DNA from: Luzula sylvatica
Taxonomy: Eukaryota; Streptophyta; Magnoliopsida; Poales; Juncaceae
Assembly (NCBI GenBank): GCA_946800325.1
Contig: OX326961.1
Coordinates: forward strand, 36,103,043-36,167,042
Reading direction: 5' to 3'
DNA length: 64,000 nucleotides
Each line of letters opens with the position of its first letter. The stretch's first letter is position 1. Both the position numbers and the translations under genes were made by a program. The notes beneath the pieces are model-generated. The model saw only the letters and a list, made by a program, of their open reading frames with translations, was not told the origin of the DNA and did not search any database. This document shows positions 33,043 to 46,296 of this stretch, piece after piece.

Positions 33043-36000
33043 CTAACACTGCGATAGATATCCCAATCCTATCGCTCTAGCATGCTGCTCATGCTTGGCA
33101 CGTGATAGTGGCTTCGTAAATGGATCGGCCACGTTATCCTCGGTAGGTATCTTCATTATTTTCACGTCACCTCTCTTCGTAATCTCACGAATCAAGTGGT
33201 AACGCCGGAGTAAATGTTTGGACCGATGATGCGCTCTCGGTTTCTTAGATTGTGCTATTGCTCCGTTATTGTCACAATAGACATCCATGGAACCCGAGAT
33301 ACTTGGCATAACGCCAAGTTCCATCACGAACTGTCGTAGCCAGACAGCCTCCTTGGCGGCTTCCGAAGCCGCGATGTATTCCGCTTCAGTTGTAGAATCA
33401 GCCACCGTCTTCTGTTTGGAGCTTTTCCAAACAACAGCTCCGCCATTGAGCTTAAAGACGTAACCACTTTGAGATTGGAAATCGTCCGGGCAAGTTTGGA
33501 AACTAGCATCTGTATATCCTTGGATAATCAGATCTCCTTCCGAACCTCCATATACAAGAAGCATATCTTTAGTATTCCTGAGATACTTAAGAATGCTCTT
33601 GACTGCGGACCAGTGAGCTTCCCCGGGATCAGACTGATAGCGGGAAGTCACACTCAACGCATATGCGACATCTGGTCTAGTACATATCATGGCATACATG
33701 ATCGATCCTATAGCCGAAGCGTATGGGATCCGACTCATTCGCTCACGTTCAGTGTCCGTTGAAGGACACTGAGCCTTAGTGAGAGTGATGCCATGTGACA
33801 TTGGCAGAAATCCTTTCTTGGATTGCTCCATGTGAAACCTAGTTATCACTTTGTCAATATATGTACTTTGACTTAGTCCGAGAAGTCTCCTTGATCTATC
33901 TCTATAGATCTTCACACCTAAAATATAGGCAGCTTCTCCTAAGTCCTTCATTGCGAATTGACTACCCAAATATGCCTTAACCTGGTTAAGCATCGGGATG
34001 TCATTTCCAATGAGTAAGATGTCGTCCACGTACAAGATGAGGAATACAACCGAACTCCCACTGAATTTCTTGTATACACAAGGTTCCTCGATGTTTTGAA
34101 TGAAACCATACTTTGTGATAACCTCATCGAATCGTATGTTCCACGCACGAGATGCTTGTTTTAATCCATAAATGGATCTCATAAGCTTGCACACTTTATT
34201 CGGATTCTTTGGATCGACAAAACCCTCGGGTTGTGTCATATACACATCCTCGGTAAGGTTCCCGTTAAGGAAAGCGGTTTTGACATCCATCTGCCATATC
34301 TCATAATCGTGATATGCAGCTATCGCTAGAAGAATGCGAATACTTTTAAACATGGCTACTGGAGAAAACGTTTCATCATAGTCTATACCATGAATTTGCT
34401 TGAAACCTTTCGCCACAAGTCTTGCTTTAAAAGTGTGTACATTACCATCCATGTCGGTTTTCTTCTTGAAAACCCATTTGCACCCAACGGTCTTAGCACC
34501 ATCAGGTAGATCAATAAGATTCCAAACCTTATTATCATACATGGATTGGATCTCGGTTTTCATGGCTTCATGCCATTTCGAGGAATCCAAGCTAGACATA
34601 GCACCTTTGTAGGAGTTTGGCTCATCATCTAGAGTCAACTCATCATCGTCATTACTAATGAGAAATCCATATCTCTCAGGTTCTTGACGAATCCTACCAG
34701 ATCTACGTATAGCTTGTGTATTAGATTCTGGTCCACCATCCAACGGTAACTCAGAATCTTGTTCCAAATCAGCTTGTTCACTTTGTGGTTCTCGAATTTC
34801 TTTGAGATCAATTTTACTCCCACTGGCTTGACGATCTAGAAATTCCTTCTCTAAGAAGTGTCCTCGTCGAGCCACGAAAACCTTGTTTTCGCTAGGCAAG
34901 TAAAAGTAGTATCCTCTAGTTTCTTGAGGATACCCCACAAATAAACACTTGTCTGATCTTGGCTCGAGTTTTTCCGTCAATAACCTTTTGACGTATGCCT
35001 CGCAACCCCAAATCTTAAGATAAGACAATGATGGCACCTTGCCATGCCATAATTCATATGGTGTCTTTTCAACCGATTTGGACGGAACTCTATTCAGTAT
35101 ATGAGCGGCCGTTTGAAGCGCGAAACCCCAAAATGACTTTGGCAAATCTGTTCGACTCATCATCGAGCGAACCATGTCTAACAAAGTTCGATTCCTCCTC
35201 TCGGACACTCCATTCCATTGGGGTGTACCGGGTGGAGTCCATTGTGATACTATACCACAATCTCGAAGATAGTCCTCAAACTCATAGCTCAAGTATTCGC
35301 CACCTCGATCCGACCGAATGGCTTTTACTTTCTTGCCCAGTTGAAGTTCTACCTCGTGTTGAAACTCTTTGAATTTCTCAAAAGTTTCACTTTTGTGACG
35401 CATTAAGTATAGATATCCATATCTACTATAATCGTCAGTAAAATACACGAAGTAGCGATACCCATTTCTAGCCTCGACACTCATCGGTCCACATACATCG
35501 GAATGTATGAGGGCCAACACATCTTTCGATCTTTCTCCTTTCTTGGAAAAAGGTGTCTTTGTCATCTTACCCATCAAACAAGATTCGCAATTTTCTATTG
35601 ATTTTAAATCAAAAGAATCTAGCACTCCATCCTTTTGGAGTCTAGCAATGCGTTTGTCGTTTATGTGTCCGAGACGACAATGCTATGAGTATGTTTCATT
35701 AGTTTGAGTGGTATTTATGTTATAAATGGACTGATTATTGTTGTTATTTTCTAAATCCAAGACATATAAACCATTTTCAACTAGAACATTACTAAAGAAA
35801 ATGTCATTCTTGCGAATAAAACAATCATTAGTACCAATAACTAATTCATATCCATCCGCAATAAGTCTCGAAACAGAAATAATATTCCTACTCAAAGTAG
35901 GTACATAACAACAATTATTCAAAACTAAAATAAGTCCATTTGGCAAAGTTAAATCATACGTCCCTTCGGCTAATGCTGCTACTCGAGCTCCATTCCCGAC

Positions 36001-36990
36001 GCGTAAATCAACTTCGCCACGAATCAACGATCTTTAACTTCTTAGACCCTGCATATTATTACAAATATGAGTCCCACATCCAGTGTCTAACACCCATGAT
36101 GATAAAGTAAAGAAATAAGAATCGATAACGGAAATACCTGATGCCGGTGTGTCCGAGGAAGCGGTCTTTTGCTTGCTCTCCCTCAGGAAGATCTCGCAAT
36201 CACGCTTCCAATGCCCCTCCTTGAGACAGTGGAAACACTTCTTGTCATCCTTGGCTTTCTTGCTCATGGGCTTAGGCGCAACCTTGTTGCCCTTTGCCTT
36301 CCTCTTCTTGTTATTGTTCCCATTGTTTGGATTCTTCCCTTGAACCACCAATACCTCCGAAGTCCTAGACTTCATGTACCGCGGTTTCTGGTCGCTTTCG
36401 AATGTTCTGAGCATGCCGATAAGCTGGGGAATGGTCCTTGTCATGTCTGACATGTGGAAATGCGAAATGAACGGACCAAAACTCGGTGGCAGTGACAACA
36501 TGATCAAATCAGTTTGTAACTCTGCCTCGAATTTTGTGCCAAGCCTCTCAAGATGATCGACATATCCTTTCATCTTGAGAAGGTGCGAGCTAACGGGCGT
36601 ACCCTCTTGCATCTTGCATTGCGTCGCATTGCCAAGAGCTTGATACTTCTCCACCCTTGCTTGAACCTGAAACATCTCCCTGAGCTGTTTCATAATCTCG
36701 TATGCATCCTGTTTCTCAAACTGGATTTGATATTCAGGAGTCATAGTAGCCAACATGAGGCATGTGACATCATTCGAATCGTCCATCATGGTCGTATATT
36801 CGAATGTCTCATCCTCAGTTGCTTTATCCCCTGGCACAGGAGGGATAGGCGTCTCCAAGACATGTGCCTTTCCTTCCTGTCTCAGAACGAATCCCAGATT
36901 CCTCTGCCAGTCGAGAAAGTTCTTTCCGTTCATTCGTTCCTTGTCCAAAATGGGACGCAAACTAAAGCGGTTATTACTTGGTAAAGCCAT
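33043..36990 (-). pseudogene. copia gag-pol polyprotein with two in-frame stops
   Basis: One frame of 1,316 codons. Gag (36990-36034) has a CCHC knuckle CFHCLKEGHWKRDC at residues 252-265 and the protease start LDTGCGTHIC at 301-310. A TAA follows (36034-36036), then a protease/pre-integrase part to a TAG (35683-35685) at a site where the family has tryptophan before HCRLGHIN. The last open part (860 residues from 35625) holds the integrase D43-D106-E142 triad (D to E gap 35), the RT YVDD motif (532-535), and RNase H TDAS (705-708) with STTEAEY. There is no frameshift. It copies the element RNA and integrates the cDNA. The order IN-RT-RH places it in Ty1/copia. As it stands only the Gag part is translatable without readthrough. 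Confidence 0.95.
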
Positions 36991-38534
36991 TAAATCTACA
37001 AATTTTGAAAAATAATGTAATTAATAACGTGGTCTTTCATATATTAAAATTCATTTTTAAACAACTTGAAATACCCATTATTTTATCATTTCAAATAGCC
37101 CCCACTATTGAAACGGAGATTTGATACCTTAAATCTCATAATGGACAAGATCCCTATTTAACATATTTCTAAGGTGACTAAGGCCAACTACTCAGAAAAC
37201 ACGTCACGTTGGGTAGGACGGTGTCCAATCATCTCTAAGACGATTCTTGCTTTATTCGCGAGGTCCAGTATTGAGTCCAACTCAAAACCAGAGTATGTGT
37301 ACCTCACTCCTTGCCCCAAATACTAGCCTAGCTAGCTAATTGGTCAAGTCCAAACCATAAATGGAATATCATTCAATTAGCGAATTGACATGCCAGACTA
37401 AAGCCGTGAAACATATCAATCCCTAATCAATGCGTGCCTTCTTTTCTACGTACGTGTAAATTTGTGTCAGACTAAGGCCATGCAACATAAGTAAACAAAG
37501 ACTAGACTAGAAGGTTCCATTTAGGGAGGCAAGTTACTTGATAATTACGTGGGAGGATTTTCTTTTCTTAAAATCATTTATTTAACTTTTATTTTATTCA
37601 TGCATAAAAACAAAAACAAAACAAAAATTGTACGGTATAGCATATAGGCCTTTTAGTTTTATGAGCAATCATAAAACCCTAAATTCCCAACCCTAAAACC
37701 CAAGATGATCTTGTGCTGTTCTTGAAGATCCAATCTTCGTGTTGTGTCGTCTGTTCTTGAAGATCCAATCTTCGTGTCGTCTTGTTTTGAAGGTTCCTTT
37801 TTCAAAACTAAACATATTCTACTACAATTTGGAAGACTCACTGATCCCCATATTAAAATAGTTTACAAATTGGAAAGCTCACTGGCCCCCACATAACATA
37901 CATACAAACAATCACAACACACATACAAACAATCACAATACACATACAAACATTCACAAACAATCATCCCCGTTTTAGGCTATATGCTATACCGAATTGA
38001 ATTTATAAATTGAAAATTTTAAATTATTGGGCATTTTTGACAGAAAAAAATTTTTGTTGTCCAGAATTTTGTTCGTACGATCGCAACTCCAAGTTCGATC
38101 GAGAAACGACAGAAAAAAAAATTTCGACTTTTTTTTGAAAATCTGTATTTATTAAAAATATTTAACAGATCCAAATTTTTATAACAGATCCAATCTGCAT
38201 TTATTACCATATATTGTGAAAATCTAATTTTCTGAAAATCCAATTTTCAACAGATCTAATCTGTACAAAATATATTCTGAAAATCTAATTTTTTCTGAAT
38301 TTCCATTTTTATTCTGAAAACCTAATTTTTTCTGAAAATTCAATTTTAACCATATCTAATCTGTTATAATTACAATATATTCTGAAAATCTAATTTTTCT
38401 GAAAATCTAATTTTCAACAGAATTCATATTATGTAATTTTGCAATTTAGCCCAAAAATTCTAAAATTTCTCAAATTATAAAATTCTAATCTACAAATCTG
38501 AAAATCTAATTTTCGATGGTTTTAACGAGCGTTT
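36991..38534 (-). other. untranslated leader of copia C
   Basis: 1.5 kb without a gene. It contains a repeated ctgaaaatctaatttt phrase (38,275-38,515), a 24-25-base tandem acatacaaacaatcacaa (37,905-37,965) and a duplicated gaagatccaatcttcgtg (37,723 and 37,760). The last is a palindromic-looking hairpin candidate. Confidence 0.75.
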
Positions 38535-38546
38535 GCTCTGATACCA
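38535..38546 (-). promoter_or_regulatory. primer binding site of copia C
   Basis: Minus strand TGGTATCAGAGC, complementary to the 3' end of plant initiator tRNA-Met, one base inside the 5' LTR. Confidence 0.95.
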
Positions 38547-38547
38547 C

Positions 38548-39163
38548 TGTAGGATTACGCATACGATATTAGAGTATGCAGCGGAATTATTCACGCATGC
38601 GTAACCTAATTCTACCCTGGATCACACTCGAAAAACACCGAAAAAGGAAGAGTAATCAAAATTTTACCTCGTACAAGTTAGTACGTGATGCCTTCTTCTC
38701 CAGATCTCGTGAACCTTCTCCAAGGATGCTTTTGCACTCCCTCTACTTGTGTCCACCTCGATTTCGTCTGATCAGAACCGCCAACACCGTTCTAGTCGGT
38801 GTCACGATTATTTCTCTCAAAGTTTTGCTCAAAAACTCTCTCTCGAAATTCAACAGATCTTTCTTAGTATTATAGAAAAATTGAAAATATTTGGCGGCCA
38901 GAATTAGGTCAAAATTCGGCAGCCTTAGGAGAGAGAAAATGGAAATCTGAATATATATTTATAGGCAAAATTAGGTCAGGATTTAATAGGCCGAAATTAG
39001 GTTAAATAAAGATTAATTATCTGAATGGGCCCGAATTAGGATAAAGCCTAATTTTCTGAAATTAGGTTAAATCTCTAATAATATTAACGGCCCAATTCTG
39101 ACTGCAAATTTGCCTATTTATATAAATTCTTCCAAGTTAATTCTTAAGCCATATTTTCTTTCA
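38548..39163 (-). repeat. 5' LTR of copia C (616 bp)
   Basis: Partner of 31125-31740; same length, three substitutions seen. It directly abuts the primer binding site. Confidence 0.96.
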
Positions 39164-41307
39164 GTTATACCTTCATATCCGTATAACCAACTACGGGTGC
39201 TAATTAATACTTCCGCAGTTTCAGGTAAAAGTGAACTTCTCCATTTTGTTAAAGTTCGACCACCCATACTAATGGATGATTCGAAAGCCACGGTCGTGAT
39301 AGGTATAGTTAATATATCTCGTGCCATCATGGAAAGATCAGGAAAACGCTGTTGGTGTTTCTTCCAATAACCAAGAACATCAAGCGGTAACTCAATATCA
39401 CTTCTAGACTCATCTAAATATAAATCGAGTTGAGTTTTCGCGGAAGATTCTCTATTTCCAAAATTATTAAAGTCCTTAAAAAAATAAATGAAATGAGAGT
39501 CAGAGAATTAAATATTAAAATCACTTCATAAAGGTATAAAAATAAATTAGATGAGAGTCAGAGAATTAAATAAATTAAATGAGTCAGAGAATTAAATTAT
39601 TAAAGTCCTTAAAATCACTTTATTAAAATCCACTGACACGGCACACTATATTATATAAAAAAGTGTAATAATTATAATTGATGCATATTTGTAATATAAT
39701 ATGAAATAATAATTGTAAACTTACACTAATATCATCATCAAGTCGTCGAGGTCCTCGAGGATTAGATCGAAAATTATTATTATCACCCACAAATTGATAC
39801 GAAGAAGAAGCACCTTTATCGTACTCCTTGAATAAATTATATAAAAGAGTTTTGATATCCATCCACTTGATATTATCACCTAATCTTCGATAAGAATACT
39901 CCACGAATTCCAATTTGTAACGTGGATCAAATATTATACCGAATGAAAGAATCGGACTATAATCATTCCAATATTTATCAAATTTTCTTTACATTCCTTC
40001 GGACATTTTTTTTCAAATCCTCATCGGGACTTTCGAGCAATTTTAACAACCGTAATTGAATTTTCCAAACATTTATAAAATACAAATTAGACGTAGGATA
40101 TTCCGTACCGGAAAATAGATTTGTAATTTCATAAAATGGTTCTAGAATATTTTGAATTTTCTCAATTCTTGACCACTCCTCATTTGAGAGATGATGTTCA
40201 TAATTTCTATCATTCCTATGTAAACTTGCAAAAACGTTCTTATACATTAAAGCCCCATCAATCATTAAGAATGTAGAATTCCACCTATTGGCTACATCGA
40301 GCCACAATCCTTTCGAGCTATCCACGCCACATTGTTTCACACATTCATTAAATTTATTTTTTCTAGCCTCGGAACCCTTAACGTACTTCACATTCTCTCT
40401 TATCTTGCGAAGAGATTCATTTATATAAAAGCAATCCCTTCGTGAACAATAAGATTCAAGATATGCGCGCAACACCTAATATGAAAAAACTCTCCATCGC
40501 ACAACAACAAATTCTCGGTGCAAAGTTGATCGCGCAACAATTTTTGCATACAATCCATGGTACTAGAATTATCCAATGTGAAGGTAAAAATCTTTTTATC
40601 AAGGCCCACTCCTTTAATAAATCATGAGTAGTTCTAAACAACACATTCGCATTATGTGGTGGTGGAACATTACGAAAATTCAAGATTCTACTACGCAAAA
40701 CCCAATCATTATCGACATAATGAGCCGTAATGCAAAGATAACCATCGGTGGTACATGATGTCCACATGTCACTTGTTAAGCAAATTCGTCCCGGAAGTGT
40801 ATCGAAAGAGTTTTTAAGCTTCTCTTTTAATTTCCTATGTAATTTGTAACAATCCGACTTGATTGTATTTCTACATACGGGTTGAATAAAATCATTACTC
40901 GTGTAAGAAATTATATCACGAAAACCTCCATGCTCGACCATTGAAAACGGGTAAGCATGACGAAAGATCGCACCGGACATCTTCTCACGGAAAACACCTT
41001 GATCGATTTTACTACTATCCTTAGTTTGGCTCTCTTCGATATCGACCGGGCGATCTTTACAACTATTAATATGACGAAGCAAATTGGAGGTTCCGGTTCG
41101 ACCTTCCGCAACATAAAGTTTCCCACAATACATGCATTTTGCTTTCTTTTTTTCTCCTTCGACCTCAATTACGGTGAACCCGGTCCAAGCTTTAGATCTC
41201 GTTTTTTTCGATTTAACGGTTGATTCTGTAATATCATTGGTGTCCATTGTTTGATTAGCTTTTCCCAAACCTATAATAACATATAACAGTATGTTAGTTA
41301 TAAACAA

Positions 41308-43489
41308 AAAAGTCAGATAGAAAATGCAATCCTCAATCTGTTAGTTATAAACACTTCTTTGAAATTCATGATACCATTGAATAATGTACATTTTGAAATA
41401 CCATTTGTTTTATTTATATACACTTCTGAAATCCAATCGAATCCCTCAATCTGTGAGATTGATGAAACCGTGAGATTGTGGAAGAGATATAACAAAATTG
41501 GAAGAGATAAACAAAATTGTGAAAGATATAACAAAAAATGGAAGAGATACCGTGAGATTGTGGAAGAGAGAATGTACATTTTCAAAAGTGGAAGAGATAA
41601 AACAAAATTGAAAGAAAAATATTCTCAAATTACCTAAATTGATGAAACCGTCAGTCCTCCAGTCAGTCTCAGTAGAAGAAACCGTGAGATTGTGTGGAGG
41701 TGGTTCTCCTTCTCTCCTTCTCCTCAATTCTCCAGTCAGTTTCGGTAGAAGGAAACGAGGGTTTGTCTCTCTCTTATTTTGGCTTGTAAAGAAAGAAAAA
41801 GTTTAATTATTAAAATGAAAAATAATAAGAGAGCAAAGGAAGAAGATATTTTGGAGGGAAACAACTTTAGGATTATTATTTATTTTTTATTTTACATATA
41901 TTACTTTATAATATCTTAATTTTAATATGTTCATATTATTTAGGACAATTAGTTTAATTGTTAATTAGTTTTTCATTCATAAAACAAATTAGTTCTTCAT
42001 TCATAAAACAAATTATTTATTAAAAAAAATGTCGAATTGTGTAAAAATTCATTTACTAATTATCGCCACATATTTATAGAAATATTCGAAAACGATATTT
42101 ATATAAATATCCTAAATTATTTATTTGTAGAAATACTAATTATTTATTTCTTTTTGAAAACGATATCCTAAATTAGTTTCTCATATTTGTAGAAATATGA
42201 ATAAAAATTAGTTTATTGAAAATCTCCCTTCTGATTTGGGAACTTGAGAAATGTTCGAATCATGCATGTCTTTTAAATATGTATCTCAATTGCATCATTT
42301 CTTATATATTTATATCTTTATTATATGAAATTATATTATTTCGCAAAGACATCATATAATTTATTATCTTGAAATATATCATATATACCAAAAGAATTGG
42401 GCAATTCAAAATAATTACGAATTGAAATTATACAAAACACAAAACACAATCTTTTTTGAATTAGTTCACATATATTAATTGGGCAATTCAAAATAAATAT
42501 CATTACTAGTTATTTCTTTTTTTTTAAATATCCTAAATTAATTTTTCATATTTTTAGAAATTTGAGCAAAAATTAATTGGATACGACATAATATATTTAT
42601 AATTATCAAATGTACTTTTTTATTATTATAATATATATTTTTTTTCATTGTATAGATACGACATAATATATTTATAATTATTATGTTAAATAGTATTGAT
42701 ATATTATTAACAATATTGTATTAATAATATTTACATATATTATTAATACAATACTTAATATTTAGTCATAATTATTATGTTCAAAAATTTATGACATGAT
42801 ATGGGTTGCACCAATTATTTCACTATTTTGTTCATTTGAATGTTGTATTTATTTGCCCTCTATTTTAATAGTAATTACTAGGTTTGCTCTTGCTATTTGC
42901 CATCCATTTAAAGAAAATGATGGGCAAAAGTAAGTAATAATGAGAGATTTGATGATGTCCATGCTATCCATCTCCCGTGAAGGCTCACGATATATTTCTC
43001 CAAATATTGGAATTTTTAATTTTAAATATAATATATTTCTCCAAATTTTACCATAATATATTTTATGAACTAATTAATACACTTAATTAAAATAATAACT
43101 AGTATATATTGGCGATTAACTTAATACATATTTAATATTTATTCGAATTCATAAATTTAAATAAATTTTACTGAATATTTAATTATATCTTTTAATATTA
43201 ATTTGAAGTAAGAGTTATTATTTTGGAGGGAAATAATTTTGGAGTTATTATTTATTCTTTAAAAATATCCTAAATTAATTTTTCATATTTTTAGAAATTT
43301 GAGCAAAAATTAATTGGAGATCTCACATATTTTAAATATGTATTTCAATTGCATTATTTTTTTATATATTTTATTATTTATTATATGAAATTATCTTATT
43401 TGCAAAGACATACCATATAACTTCGCTACTGGACCAATTACAAAATTTAGATTCCATGTAAATCCCAATTTTCACAAAATTTAGAAATT

Positions 43490-43537
<48 letters not shown>

Positions 43538-44259
43538 ACTCAAAAAGGGTAAAGAGATGAGAAGAGAGGGAAATAAAAATGTTCCAAATTTTGGTCTGCC
43601 GCCAAAAAAAAAACAATTGCCTGTTATTATTTATAATTGATGAGAAGAGAGGGAAATAAAAATGTTCCAAATAAAAATGTTCCAAATAATAATAATAATC
43701 ACATTTCACTAATTTATAATTGATATAATAATAACATTTCACTCATTTATGACATGCACATAAAACAATTGCCTATTATTATTTAACAATCACATTTCAT
43801 TCATTTAATAATATTTTGATCACATGAACACTTACCTACTGTTATTCAACAATCACATTGACTTGAAATAATTATACGTTAAATACTCAAAATATAGCAA
43901 TAATTATTTTTATATTTTATTGTCAATTTTTTTATTGAATTAATGTTAAATATTATAATAGAATGATATTTTTAGAATGACATAGTGGATTTAGGTTTTA
44001 ATTGTGGGAGGTAAATGAAATTAATTATAGGTCAATTATTAATTCATATATACATACACAAACCGATGTAATTAATTAAAATATTTTATTCTTTTTAGAA
44101 TAAAATCATCTCAAAATTTAATTATGGTCATAATTATATTTGTGAAAATAATCAAATTATTTCATCAAATAAATAAATTTATGTTTTAAAATTTTATAAT
44201 ATTATTTATAACAAATAATACAACATTTTATAATATTAATTAAAATATTATTTATAACC
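41308..44259. other. 5' non-coding part of the hAT element
   Basis: AT-rich, no coding sequence except probable 5' UTR near 41,310-41,730, where a TTATTATAG acceptor precedes the transposase start on the minus strand. It carries a GA tract at 43491-43535, a tandem gaagagagggaaataaaaat (43,560 and 43,643) and a direct repeat of about 200 bases (about 42,160-42,360 and 42,518-42,577 against about 43,255-43,415). Confidence 0.6.
43491..43535. repeat. (AG)n microsatellite, 45 bp
   Basis: The only long GA/CT tract outside the first 22 kb; it lies inside the hAT. Confidence 0.95.
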
Positions 44260-44690
44260 AATGACCCGAAAATCAGAACGATTCGGAACCGAACGACCCG
44301 AAAATCGAAAGGATCAGGAATCAAATGACCCGAAACCGAAACGACCCGAAACCGAACGACCCGAAAACCGAAACGACCCGGAACCGAACGACCCGAAAAC
44401 CGAAACGACCCGAAACCGAACGACCCAAAAACCGAAACGACCCGGAACCGAATGACCCGAAAACCGAAACGACCCGAACCCCGAACGACCCGGATCCGAA
44501 CGACCCGGATCCGAACGACCCGGAACCCGAAACGACCCGAACCCGAACGACCCGGAACCCGAAACGACCCGAACCCGAACGACCCGAAACCCGAACGGCC
44601 CGCGACCCGAATGACCCGATGACCCGAATGACCCGCAAACCGAAACGACCCGAACCCGAAATGACCCGAATCCGACCCGACCCGCCCGAT
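44260..44690. repeat. right subterminal repeat array of the hAT
   Basis: About 25 copies of a cgacccgaa(a/c)ccgaa unit, roughly 20-21 bases long. It mirrors the array at the other end. Frames on both strands are artefacts of the array. Confidence 0.92.
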
Positions 44691-45916
44691 TGCCACCTCT
44701 AAGTAGGGGTGTACACAGGTTGGGTTAATCGGGTTTTGGTGATCACTATAACCCAACCCAATCATGTCGGATTTGAATTTTTGAACCCGACCCAACCCAT
44801 AATATTTGGAAAAGCCATTCAATATGATAAAGACCGGGTTAGGTGGGTTGGACGGGTTGGTCGGTTCGGATAAGATTTGAAACCGATTAATAATAATACA
44901 ATGAAATAAAATATTTTTATATGTAATACTTAGTAGACAATGAAATGCATAGATTTTATTGTATAATGTCACTAAAACAACATACATAATGAAATTCAAA
45001 ACTGCAAATTAAAACAAAATCGACGTGTCATAAATAAAAAATTTTAAATACTATCTTATTAATTTAATCAGAAACTTTAAACACAACATTTATTTCTATT
45101 TTCTAAAATAAAAAATATATATTAGCACAATTATAAATATATATGATGTACTTGATATATTAAATATATATCATTGTATCAACCATATGACAATTTAATT
45201 CAAAATTTAAGAACTCAAAATAGAAAAAATTAGAAGAAAGAAAGAAAAAAGAGATTAATTATTTATTTTACCTTGGACTAAAATTTGGAAGTCAAATTTG
45301 TAATGAAAAAAAATGACAATTGCAATATGAAAAAGACATTTTTGATGCAACCCTCTTGATGAAAGAGGATCGAGAAATGATTAAAAATTATTTTATGGAA
45401 TTAAATGATTTGTCCTCTCTTTCATGAAATATATAAAGACATATATTTTTGTTAATTAAATAATAAATAGCAAATAATTATAGGAATGAAGAAATATAAT
45501 TTTGTCAGGTTATATTTGTTTCCTCAAAATAAAAATGTAACAAAGAAATAATTTATATATATAAGGAAATAAATGAATTATCATTATACACATTTTCTCA
45601 AACATGACAAGTCATACTTTCCTATTCGTAAAAACAAATCATGACATATTTAGTTTTATTAAATATATTACTAACAATAGAAAATTCGGATCGGGTTTGG
45701 GTTAATTCGGGTTTTTAATTTCTAACCCATAAACCGACCCATAATTTCGAATTTTTCAAAATTTAAACCCAAACCCAATTTACTAGCATACAAACTCGTA
45801 AAATATGGGTCGGGTCGGGTTGGGTTGGACGGGTTGGGTGGGTTTTTGGTTTATTGTACACCCCTATTCATGGGCTGATTAAATGCATAATATGATTGTG
45901 CAAAGTTAAGTTCCAG

Positions 45917-46235
45917 AGAGTGGTTCGTTCGAACGAACTGTAGGGAGCGTTCGAACGGACTGCTACGTGTATAAAATAGTTTTATACATAATCATTCCAG
46001 AAAGTGTCCGTTCGAACGAATCTTGTAGTTCGTTCGAACGGATGACTACGAATGTGACAATGGAATTAACACATAAATGAGACAGAGAGTATACGTTCGA
46101 ACAAACCATGGTGTTCGTTCGAAAGGACATCTTCGAGTATACAAAGGATTTTATACATTCTCATGACATAAGATGTGCGTTCGAACGAACTGTATGTTGC
46201 ATTCGAACAAACTTTATGTTGCGTTCGAACGAACA
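45917..46235 (+). repeat. nine CGTTCGAACG-type palindromes in the old family A LTR
   Basis: Copies near 45921, 45947, 46007, 46028, 46092, 46113, 46175, 46198 and 46220. Their core is GTTCGAAC, with outer bases giving gtccgttcgaacg in several. They stand in U3 just upstream of the TATA box at 46297. See the matching array at 50156. Confidence 0.85.
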
Positions 46236-46296
46236 TACTGCTGGAAGTGTATATTGGATATACACAACCTTTCACCCAATCCTTATCCTATTTTAG

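Larger units (their letters stand above)
31125..39163 (-). mobile_element. copia C: complete young Ty1/copia element, 8.04 kb
   Basis: Two 616-bp LTRs, TG...CA termini and a perfect 5-bp target duplication gttat (31120-31124 and 39164-39168). The primer binding site for initiator tRNA-Met follows the 5' LTR and a purine tract precedes the 3' LTR. LTR identity is about 99.5 percent by eye. It inserted seven bases into the last intron of the hAT transposase gene. Gag-pol is one frame with two premature stops. Confidence 0.97.
30919..41247 (-). pseudogene. hAT transposase (BED zinc finger type), broken and split by copia C
   Basis: The start codon is at 41247. A BED-type finger follows (CMYCGKLY, then HINSC, about residues 35-65), then the hAT core (SDMWTSCTTDGYLCITAHY, FTLDNSSTMD, CAHILNLIV, LWLDVANRWNSTF, ILEPFYEITNLFSGTEYPT) and, after an intron near 39,730-39,480, the dimerisation region (LDVLGYWKKHQQRFPDLS, ISTRSWLYGYE, ending at 39171). 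The last exon, 30919-30992, encodes the final residues, ending IELSKLSIN. Frame breaks: a base missing near 40,606 relative to the conserved frame, a frame change near 40,430, and a frame change plus stop near 39,985. The family is the Ac-like plant group that includes DAYSLEEPER and RICESLEEPER. Confidence 0.85.
30046..44701 (-). mobile_element. BED-finger hAT transposon, 6.6 kb without the inserted copia
   Basis: Its ends are tagagctggcaa and, inverted, tagaggtggcaa (11 of 12 match). The flanking 8-mers are ggtagggg and agtagggg, one mismatch. The minus-strand transposase pseudogene and subterminal GACCCGAA arrays at both ends lie within it. Copia C (31125-39163) sits inside. Because the transposase frame is broken, this copy can no longer encode its own transposase, although its ends look usable in trans. 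Confidence 0.88.
30040..45866. mobile_element. element B: 1.16-kb hAT-type non-autonomous element, split by the BED hAT
   Basis: Its pieces are 30040-30045 and 44710-45866. The terminal repeats taggggtgtaca are perfect 12-base inverses, and the 8-mer ttcatggg flanks the whole (30032-30039 and 45867-45874) without mismatch. The subterminal zones consist of gggttgggtt and acccaaccc phrases; the centre is AT-rich and non-coding. The larger hAT inserted between base 6 and base 7 of its left terminal repeat. Confidence 0.88.

Noticed and set aside
45917..46235. TTCGAACGAA motifs as heat-shock elements
   Set aside because: Heat-shock elements need TTC and GAA modules two bases apart; here they abut or are four bases apart.
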